Origin: Lumbricus terrestris
Lineage: Eukaryota; Annelida; Clitellata; Crassiclitellata; Lumbricidae
NCBI GenBank assembly: GCA_949752735.1
Contig: OX457036.1
Span: forward strand, 97,810,761-97,874,760
Length of the DNA stretch: 64,000 nt
Direction of reading: 5' to 3'
Shown: positions 59,001-64,000 of the stretch, piece by piece
Layout: every line of letters starts with the position of its first letter
Position numbering within the stretch: the stretch's first letter is position 1
The notes under the pieces: generated by a model
Told to the model about the DNA's origin: nothing
Seen by the model: the letters and a program-made list of their open reading frames with translations, nothing else
Databases searched by the model: none
Made by a program: the position numbers and the translations under genes

Positions 59001-59614
59001 AGCTTGCGGCGCCTTGCGCCCCAGCGTCCCACACGTGCTAGCCCGAGATATCTAAATATCTGAATGTCAACTCCCAGCCCAGGGCTTGAACCGCAGTCCG
59101 TTGCAACCAACAGACGAATGCGCTCGAGCTTACCGGTGTAGCTAACTAGGCCAGTACTAGGATCCGTTCGTATCTTTCGCAAATCAGTCGAGTTACCTGG
59201 TCTTGCTTCCAGCTGACCATTGACGAGCCATAATTGGCCAAGTTTCTTCCAAGAAGAGCAATCTTCGTTTGACTGATTTTTACCTTGTTTTCATTGTGGA
59301 TCATTGTGCAGACATATCACCATTGACTTTATTGCTGCAAAAATCAAGCAAACCCATGGGCGCAGAAAGTTTTGCACGAGGGGCAAAACACGATGGTCAC
59401 GATTAAAATGTTTGTAGCAAGAGGTTGAGAAATGCGAAGCAGGAAATTAAGAATGATGCTCGTGTCAAATCATGCAAACTGTGCTTGCTTGTAAATTTCA
59501 GTTACATCCAATTACGTAACGACTCAGCCTGGAGCCAATAATGGTCTTCGTTTGGTGTTTTGGGTGAACCAGTCCGACTGTTACCTTACACTTTCTCCAG
59601 CTGTTGGATTCAAG
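46504..59614 (+). CDS. DEG/ENaC-family cation channel, first four exons (gene span)
   Basis: Exons 46504-47092, 57087-57244, 57783-57870 and 59502-59614 join in frame (phases 1, 0, 1, 0) to 316 residues. The family's subunits form trimeric, amiloride-type Na+ channels with two membrane helices and a large extracellular domain. Visible here: an acidic cytosolic head (1-100), the gating segment VSITGLSYL (111-119), TM1 at about 134-158, FPTVTVCPE after it (177-185), CSFGKQPC and GFCLSFN (exon 3), and NNGLRLVFWVNQ with VGFK (exon 4). Members have about 500-650 residues, so the thumb and palm remainder, TM2 and the pore are missing and probably lie beyond 64000. The canonical His-Gly of the gating segment reads Thr-Gly. 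An antisense LTR element sits in intron 1. ASIC-, degenerin- or FaNaC-type subclass cannot be decided. Confidence 0.88.
47140..47295. repeat. (GGT)n/(GATGAC)n microsatellite in intron 1
   Basis: GGT-rich then GATGAC-rich; frames over it are compositional. Confidence 0.9.
47400..47445 (-). mobile_element. Fragment of the repeat at 30470-31440
   Basis: TTTGTCCAGAATGCACGCTC is the reverse complement of sequence near 31325-31345. Confidence 0.6.
47692..49755 (-). repeat. 3' LTR of the Ty3-like element
   Basis: 2064 bp. On the minus strand: U3 with minisatellite, TATAAAAG at 48363-48356, then R/U5 with AATAAA at 47825-47820 about 130 bases before the end. It is about 39 bp longer than its partner because of minisatellite copy number. 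Confidence 0.93.
48380..49705 (-). repeat. Minisatellite inside U3 of the 3' LTR
   Basis: GGAACATA/GGAACATC/GGAACACGA units of 8-11 bp in higher-order groups (for example GGGAACATCAAGGGAACATA). The repeated MFLMFPYVPYVP translation on the minus strand is an artefact. Confidence 0.93.
49756..49763 (-). promoter_or_regulatory. Polypurine tract of the Ty3-like element
   Basis: TGGAGGGG directly precedes the 3' LTR on the minus strand, where plus-strand synthesis would start. Confidence 0.65.
49764..50889 (-). other. Interior of the Ty3-like element without coding frame
   Basis: About 1.1 kb where RT, RNase H and integrase would be expected. It has A-rich, Alu-free sequence with repeated GTGCCCTAA-like phrases and no conserved enzyme motif on either strand. 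Confidence 0.6.
50890..53274 (-). CDS. gag-pol of Ty3-like element, truncated in RT
   Basis: One frame of 794 codons from ATG at 53274; seven more codons upstream start with TTG. In order: a retrotransposon Gag domain (KFDGTGSLESFLAQFE, then WDFG...YEQLMERLRQRYG); a coiled-coil-like stretch; one zinc knuckle CYNCGRVGHIARRC for RNA binding; an aspartic protease with LVDTGSEVSIV and IMLGMDWLR; a linker; and the RT N-terminus (RPVRQPLRK, then MLETGVVE). The frame then jumps from SGWA to unrelated residues and to a short RT piece (ADKMTFVSQRKFRWTVMPF). The catalytic palm, with its YxDD, is absent. It therefore encodes capsid, nucleocapsid and protease, but no working polymerase or integrase. Capsid and protease look intact. 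Confidence 0.9.
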   Translation of the reverse strand: MDAAASFARSDAAALRTTSTPAARRETNALDDSEVKSSQFLERIDFDFQDLPKKERKTVLLSETTAADSKRVDDQSHPCGSRKTPMKAGKFDGTGSLESFLAQFEVCSRYNRWSDSDKADFLRCSLEKSAVQLLWDFGAQEDVSYEQLMERLRQRYGADGQAETFRTQLYYRRQRQDENLSDLLHDIRRLVVLAYPVPSNATTEIVARDAFLEAIRDRELSLKVREKEPRTIDEAYRMALRLSAYQNMGDVDDRRRMPNRVRGAQGGDAGEQLQAQLDSFMVAQRKWQQELEEKMLRRMEELREQPRAAVPQRNFDLQRNSESDITCYNCGRVGHIARRCRQPRRFAGRPRESRTTETADLEPEESVANNHTTHEQPRVFSNNAIYVQATINGRLRTCLVDTGSEVSIVPFDHVEELELQPSTRTLRAANGSDIRVLGQVTLPLKFWRGFSISSNFLVSDQICEIMLGMDWLRANRCRIGFGVGAVFIGRKRIPLVKGNGSTWCRRVVVAEEIEIAPRSQCDVPSKTLYGNLGVTSSAWMTESSEILPGVHVARVLLGDKAREAPVRIVNLGENVIRLHQDQLIGGLHPVQVAEEKQESVNAKVRLEENSVMDSLIRDLPEEVPSEAKDYLKGLLASYQDVFSATETDLGRTTVCERKIDTGDTRPVRQPLRKQARKPKHYREAIDRPLDQMLETGVVETVCSGWAVIIAVLASIFGFCIEHCQMNRPKCRKLNFFCFTCNDGRLDLRKADKMTFVSQRKFRWTVMPFDPGGSNTRYRAYSVDTLDSLKGISVE
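53397..53412 (-). promoter_or_regulatory. Primer binding site, probably tRNA-Leu
   Basis: TGGTACCAGAAGTGGG lies two bases after the 5' LTR on the minus strand. It is complementary to a tRNA 3' end CCCACTTCTGGTACCA, close to metazoan tRNA-Leu(UAA). The tRNA identity is from memory. Confidence 0.7.
53415..55439 (-). repeat. 5' LTR of the Ty3-like element
   Basis: 2025 bp, TATAAAAG at 54086-54079, so transcription should start near 54050 and run leftward. Minisatellite at about 54103-55390. Confidence 0.93.
55440..56144. other. Intron 1 of the DEG/ENaC gene, right of the LTR element
   Basis: Contains a degenerate piece at 55985-56145 with CCCGAAAACCCAAATTT repeated twice and G-rich tracts, like the C-rich repeat at 30470 but in another arrangement. 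No coding sequence. Confidence 0.4.
56145..56668. mobile_element. MITE of the CAGTGGCGTAG family split by a SINE
   Basis: The left part (56145-56248) has ATGGCCTGGCCGG and AACAGTATTACAGTAAATAA. The right part (56550-56668) has TTTCTTATTTAAGTGGCC and ends TCTTCGCCACTG. The left terminus is missing. Confidence 0.75.
56250..56545 (-). mobile_element. tRNA-derived SINE (B), nested
   Basis: On the minus strand it opens GGCCTAGTTAGCTACACCGG (A-box-like) and has GGGTTCAAGCCCGG (B-box). It ends ACCATCATCATAATC. Same family as 58861-59160. Confidence 0.8.
57087..57244 (+). CDS. DEG/ENaC gene, exon 2
   Basis: Acceptor CTGTTTCAG, donor GAG|GTTAGA. The two leading bases complete the phase-1 codon of exon 1, then come 52 codons rich in Asp and aromatics (LDLDFDWDFFYN). 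Confidence 0.8.
57783..57870 (+). CDS. DEG/ENaC gene, exon 3
   Basis: Acceptor ATTTTAG, donor CCAG|GTAAGA. It encodes CSFGKQPC...FTDQGFCLSFNP, the family's cysteine pair and G.C..FN motif. Confidence 0.88.
57871..58850 (+). other. DEG/ENaC intron 3, left part
   Basis: No exon or repeat recognised. Confidence 0.5.
58851..59170 (-). mobile_element. tRNA-derived SINE (B) with 10-bp TSD
   Basis: The SINE is 58861-59160. GATCCGTTCG flanks it exactly at 58851-58860 and 59161-59170. The body matches the copy at 56250-56545, and the 3' tail on the minus strand is (CAT)n. Confidence 0.92.
59502..59614 (+). CDS. DEG/ENaC gene, exon 4
   Basis: Acceptor AAATTTCAG, donor AAG|GTAGGT. It encodes QPGANNGLRLVFWVNQSDCY and AVGFK, the conserved G..GL.L block. 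Confidence 0.85.
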
Positions 59615-59654
59615 GTAGGTCTAGATTTATTCTTCATCGTTTTCTTTATAATGT

Positions 59655-59965
59655 TACTAGTCGTGGTATCCGAGGTTGCCCTGGAAATTTTGGTTTTCGC
59701 TCTCTAACCGCAACTTCAGGACGGGGTTCCCAATGAGCCCGCACCCATGGTATCCGGCGTTGCTCCCCATCCCGCTCCAACTCAATCCCGTGCCACCCTC
59801 CCCGCTCCAACGAAACCCGCTTGGCACCCCCACTCCTCCCTCACTACGCCGGCCCCGCCCGCAACAGGCCACTACGCCCTACTCCTCCTCCACCACATCC
59901 CAACTCGACCGCAACCCTCTCCGCCTTTACCCGACCACCACCCCGTCCCACTCCTTTGAGGTAAC
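59655..59965 (+). mobile_element. C-rich repeat fragments related to 30470-31440
   Basis: TGGTATCCGAGGTTGCCCTGG and GGTATCCGGCGTTGC heads followed by C-rich low-complexity sequence. The Pro-rich frame at 59676-60197 is compositional. Confidence 0.5.
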
Positions 59966-60042
59966 CGATGTTGCCCGGTTTTTCGAGTTTTTTTCGACTC
60001 CACAATTCTCAATCCGCTCTTACATCCACCTCCCACCCTCTC

Positions 60043-60096
60043 ACAATAATAATAATAATAGTAATAATAATGATGATAATAATGATGATAATAATG

Positions 60097-60128
<32 letters not shown>

Positions 60129-60178
60129 GACAATGACAATGACAATAACAATAACAATAACAATAATAATAATAATAT
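60043..60178. repeat. (AAT)n/(AATGAT)n/(CAATGA)n microsatellite
   Basis: Simple repeat with successive unit changes. Confidence 0.95.
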
Positions 60179-60319
60179 GCCCTCTGTGTTGAAATGATCA
60201 TCCCATGTATAGAGATTATGAGTGGAGTTATCTCCTTATCTAGTAGACTACTCGTTGCTTTTCTCCTTCCCAGGGGTTTTTGCACTCAGACCGCCTCCGC
60301 GTAGGCCTTCATGAATTGA

Positions 60320-60850
60320 TGAAAATAGCTGCTTAAATAGAATCTGGACTGATGAAACAATAATTTTCATGATTAAACATAAGCCGTAGGCCTATTGGCG
60401 AAAATAATCCTTGCTAAAATAGAAGCTGGACTGATGAAAGTAAGTAGCAATTAAATGTCAGCATGATAAATGAAAACAAATTAACAATGCTTAGATTGGT
60501 AAATTAAGGTTGAGTGGGTAAAGAAAGAAACGCCATTCTTAAACAGAAGCCAGATTGATGAAAGTAGTTGTTTCAATAGAATCTGGGCTGATTTATGGAA
60601 TTCATGATTGCATAAAAGCTGGATTGATGAAAATAATTCTTGCTAAAGATAGAAGTTGGGTTGATGAAAAGAGGTCATGCTTAAAACCCGATTGATGAAA
60701 ATAGTTCTTGTTTAAATAGAAGCTGGGTTGATGAAAATACTGTTGCTTGAAAAGAAACTGGATTTAAAAAATAGCTCATGATTAAATTAAAGCTGAAGTG
60801 ATGGAAATTATCTTTGTTAAACAAAGGCTGAAGTGATGCGAAAAAATGTT
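60320..60850. repeat. Diverged tandem array, TTAAATAGAAGCTGG-CTGATGAAAATA
   Basis: About 11-13 copies of a roughly 40-bp unit (TTGATGAAAATAGTTCTTGC TTAAATAGAAGCTGG and variants), strongly diverged. Confidence 0.75.
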
Positions 60851-60892
60851 TGTTGTTTTGTGAAAAATGCCATAGTTTGTAATTGTAGTCTT

Positions 60893-60990
60893 TTGCTGCG
60901 CGCTTTAGTCGGCGCGCATTTGTCGAGCACATCTTGAAGCGCGCAATTGTCGGCGCGTTTTGTCAGCGCGCTAATGACGGGTCACCGTGA
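60893..60990. repeat. GCGCGC-phrase repeat
   Basis: Five to six variants of GCGCGCAATTGTCGG, for example GGCGCGCATTTGTCG and GCGCGTTTTGTCAG. The phrase resembles the GCCGAATTGTC unit of the element at 8641-10588. Confidence 0.55.
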
Positions 60991-61039
60991 ATGCCGTCAA
61001 ACCGCCATCGGCTGAATGTTGGGAAAACTGCGTGGCCTA

Positions 61040-61330
61040 CACTGCCGTCATAAGCAAGAACCACGTAACTGCAAATTTGGCCGTTTTGAGTTAGATGCAG
61101 ATTCTGCATCTGTTAATGGTCCTACACCTTGGAAAAAATTGAGAAACTCCTATCTCGATTCCATCACAGGGAACCAGCGTGTGTGAAAACCACGTATCTG
61201 CAGAAACCGCGTGGCATCATAAGCAAGAACCACGTATCTGCTCTTACGTTGTTTTTGCTTAGTATGATAGGGCGTTATTCGTAGATACGTACTAAGCAAG
61301 AACCACGTATCTGCACCTGCGTTGGTTTTT
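61040..61330. repeat. Repeats of AAGCAAGAACCACGTATCTG
   Basis: Four copies in direct orientation (about 61052, 61212, 61229 and 61294) with interspersed CGTTGTTTTTGC. Related inverted pieces occur at 63138-63220 and 63375-63400, so they flank the next array. Confidence 0.65.
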
Positions 61331-61419
61331 GCCTAGTCTTAAATTTATATGGGATTGTTAACAGTAAACGAGGTGTGTAAGAGACATCTTTGCAATAATC
61401 TTCCGTTTGAAATAATAAT

Positions 61420-63070
61420 GCCTGATAGCTGTGCAGACTGGTTTCGCTGCTGTGAAAACTGGTTTTATTATTTGTAAGCTTGTTTAGTAAGTCTTAAAAT
61501 GTCACCTGAGAACTGTATAAATTGATTTTACAACTGTACAAACTGGTTTCATATCGTTTGAAATAATATCTGATAACTAGATAGACTAGCTTCACAGCTG
61601 TTCAAACTGGTTTTGTATCATTAGAATGATGCCTGACACTGTAAAACCTAGTCTTACAGTTGTACAAACTGGTTTCAAATCTATGCAAGCTGGTTTGCAT
61701 CTTTAAGATATATCTGTTAGTTGTACAAACTGGTTTCGCAGCTGTACAAAAGTTTTCGTATCTTTTAAAATAATGTCTGTTGGCTGTACAAATTGATTTC
61801 GCAGTGTAAAAACTGATTTTATAGTTCGCAAACTGGTTTAGTGTCTCTTAATATGTTGCCTGCGTACTGTATCAATTGGTTTTGCAACTGTACAAACTGG
61901 TTTTATATCGTTTGAAATAATGTCTGATAATTAGATAGACTAGCTTCACAGTTGTTCAAACTGGTTTCATATCTCTAGAATGATGCCTGATACTGTAAAA
62001 CCTTGTTCTACAGTTGTACAAACTGGTTTCACATCTCTGCAAGCTGGTTTAGTATCTTTAGGAAATATCTGTTAGTTGTACAAACTGGTTCCGCAGCTGT
62101 ACAAAAGTTTTTGTATCTTTTAAAATAATTGTATGTTGGCTAACACAAACTGATTTCGCACTGTACAAACTGGTTTTATAGTTTTCAAACTGGTTTCGTA
62201 TCTTTTAAAATGTTGCCTGAGAGCTGTACAAACTGGCCTCATAGCAGTAGAACAGTTCTGGGTTCATATCTTTCAAAATGATTCCTGATTGCTGTGCAAA
62301 CTCTTTTAACAGCTGTACAGACTGGTTTCTTGTCTCTAGAATAATTATTTCCTATCTTTAGAATAATGCCTGATACCTGTACAAACTGGTTCTACAATCG
62401 TACGCACTTGTTTCACACAATGTGCAAACTGGATTCGTATCTTTTAAAATATTGTCTTATATCTGTACAAACTGGTTTCACATTTTCACAAACTGGTTTC
62501 TCATCTTTAAAAAGAATGTCTGATAGCTGTACAAACTGGTTTCGTTGCTGTAAAACTGGTTTTTTAGTTGTGCAAACTGGTTTCGTATCTTCGGATTTAT
62601 TTGCTGAGGGATGTTCAAACTGGTTTCAAAGAAATACAACTGGTTTCTTTTCTTTCGAATGATGCCTGATAGCTGCATAAACTGGTTTCATACTGTACAA
62701 ACTGGTTTCATATCTTTCAAAATTATGCCCGATAACTGGTGCAATCCGATTTTTGCAGCTGTACAAACTGGCTTGGTCTTTTAAAAATATCTCTAATAGT
62801 GGTGAAACTGGTTTCACGGTTGTACAAACTGGTTCCACGGATGCACAAGCTGGTTTCATATTATTTAAAATGCTTGATTGCTGAACAAACTGGTTTCACA
62901 GCTACAAAATCTGGTGTCCTATCTTTTAATATTATATTCGGTGGCTGCACAAACTGGTTAACACCGTTGCACAGACTGGTGTCGTGTATTTAAAATAATG
63001 CCTGAAAGCTGTACAAACTGGTTTCACAACTGTACAAACTGGTCTTACAGTTGTAAAACTGGTGTCGACT
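61420..63070. repeat. Large diverged array with TGTACAAACTGGTTT core
   Basis: The 15-bp core recurs dozens of times in a higher-order unit of about 65-80 bp (core, ATCTTTTAAAATAATGCCTG, ATAGC, core...). Frames across it (62366-62993) encode repeated CTNWF and are not genes. Confidence 0.85.
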
Positions 63071-63737
63071 CTCTTAAAATAATAATAACAGATTTATGCG
63101 TGTGGGAATTTCTGAATTGCTGCACTATAATTATACACGATTTTATGCAGATACGTTGTTTTTGCCATTTATGGGTCACAATCTCCGGTATGTAATGCTA
63201 AGCAAGAACACACTAACTGACATTTTCCATATTCACGATCAAAAATTTTTTAAATTATTTTTTCCATAAAAATGGTTGATTTTTTCTACATTTATTAGTT
63301 TAAAGCAGGAAAGAATAGAAATATTTGTTCCACTTGGCAGAAAAGAATTTAGTCTTTTGCGTTTATCTCAGAACTAGGTTTTTGCAGATACAGTTGTGTG
63401 CAGCTTTCCAAAAGTACTTACAACCGTCGGGTGATAGGCTTCTAAGCTGTCTCTTTTTACACTTATGCGTGTGATATGGGTGTTACCCTCGACCAGATAC
63501 ACATGTATTTTATACCTATAATTACATATATAATAGTTTAATGTCAAGCACATACGTCGCTCAATTATGACTCTAGGTGCCACGACTCTGATGTCTGCAT
63601 GCATAAATTATCATGCTCAAGAACTGTTGTCTATGGCAAGCTATTTACGTGGGTTCTGGTGGAAGAAAGACAGAGAAAAACGTATCAATCGGTTTGCAAT
63701 ATTAGTTGAAATAATATAATGATAGTTTGAACTGATG
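63071..63737. other. No gene seen
   Basis: AT-rich. No further DEG/ENaC exon recognised. Confidence 0.4.
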
Positions 63738-63901
63738 ATCACAAGCATAGGCGCAACCACCCTATGGGACCCACGGGACGCGTCTCCCCCAACTTTTGAG
63801 TGGTCCCATTGACTTTATCATTATGGTCCCCTCCAACTTTTAGGACGTGATTCATTGGCCCCCACCAACTTTTAGGACGTGATTGCGCCTATGATCACAA
63901 G
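63738..63901. mobile_element. MITE of the CATAGGCG family, 148 bp, 8-bp TSD
   Basis: The element is 63746-63893, ends CATAGGCGCAACC and GATTGCGCCTATG, exact duplications ATCACAAG. It has an internal tandem AACTTTTAGGACGTGATT. Confidence 0.9.
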
Positions 63902-64000
63902 GCAAGACATGGGTGGAATAAGAGGAAGAAGAACACGAACAAAGAGAACAAAAAGGCTGAAAACAAGACGGAGATAGGAAGGGGAAAGAAAGACAATGAG

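Noticed and set aside
61420..63070. CRISPR-like alternation of a conserved 15-mer with variable sequence
   Set aside because: Spacing is irregular, the variable parts are themselves related, and the window is eukaryotic.

Overview
The window is animal nuclear DNA: genes are split into short exons with GT/AG introns of 0.5-10 kb, and nearly everything else is transposon-derived. I see no bacterial operons, rRNA or tRNA genes, and no CRISPR. The palindrome TAGGCCTA recurs throughout. Together with a propeller-type NHL-like exon, a pair of BRICHOS genes, a DEG/ENaC channel and a Ty3-type element apparently primed by tRNA-Leu, this suggests a marine invertebrate, perhaps an echinoderm or another non-vertebrate deuterostome. 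That placement is inference only.

Layout. 1-969: 3' end of a piggyBac transposase gene, running in from the left, closed by a probable terminal repeat and TTAA. 2064-2929: a long exon of an NHL-like beta-propeller protein. 7059-19206 (+): a BRICHOS-domain type II membrane protein, five exons found. 32929-37111 (-): its inverted paralogue with the same five exons, lengths and phases. The two genes converge, and the 13.7 kb between them is a nest of transposons, including one hAT-like element that carries two smaller MITEs and a solo LTR inside it. 34.5-41.7 kb holds degraded LINE 3' ends and tRNA-derived SINEs. 41.8-42.9 kb is a 30-bp minisatellite. 46504-59614 (+): the first four exons found of a DEG/ENaC-type channel. 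A 7.7-kb Ty3/Gypsy-like LTR retrotransposon (47692-55439) lies antisense in its first intron. 60.3-63.1 kb is a series of diverged tandem arrays.

The most notable structures are four. (1) The inverted BRICHOS pair, whose membrane and stalk segment is better conserved than the BRICHOS core. (2) An LTR element with almost identical 2-kb LTRs but without most of RT, RNase H and integrase, so probably moved in trans; about 1.3 kb of each LTR is a minisatellite. (3) An element with inverted 15-bp-repeat arms of very unequal length around a 33-bp array. (4) Thirteen insertions with 8-bp target duplications (11 exact, 2 with one mismatch), several sharing a small internal A-tract hairpin. No hAT transposase is visible in the window.

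All splice sites, TIRs, TSDs and identities were read by eye. Array boundaries are approximate to about 10-20 bases.
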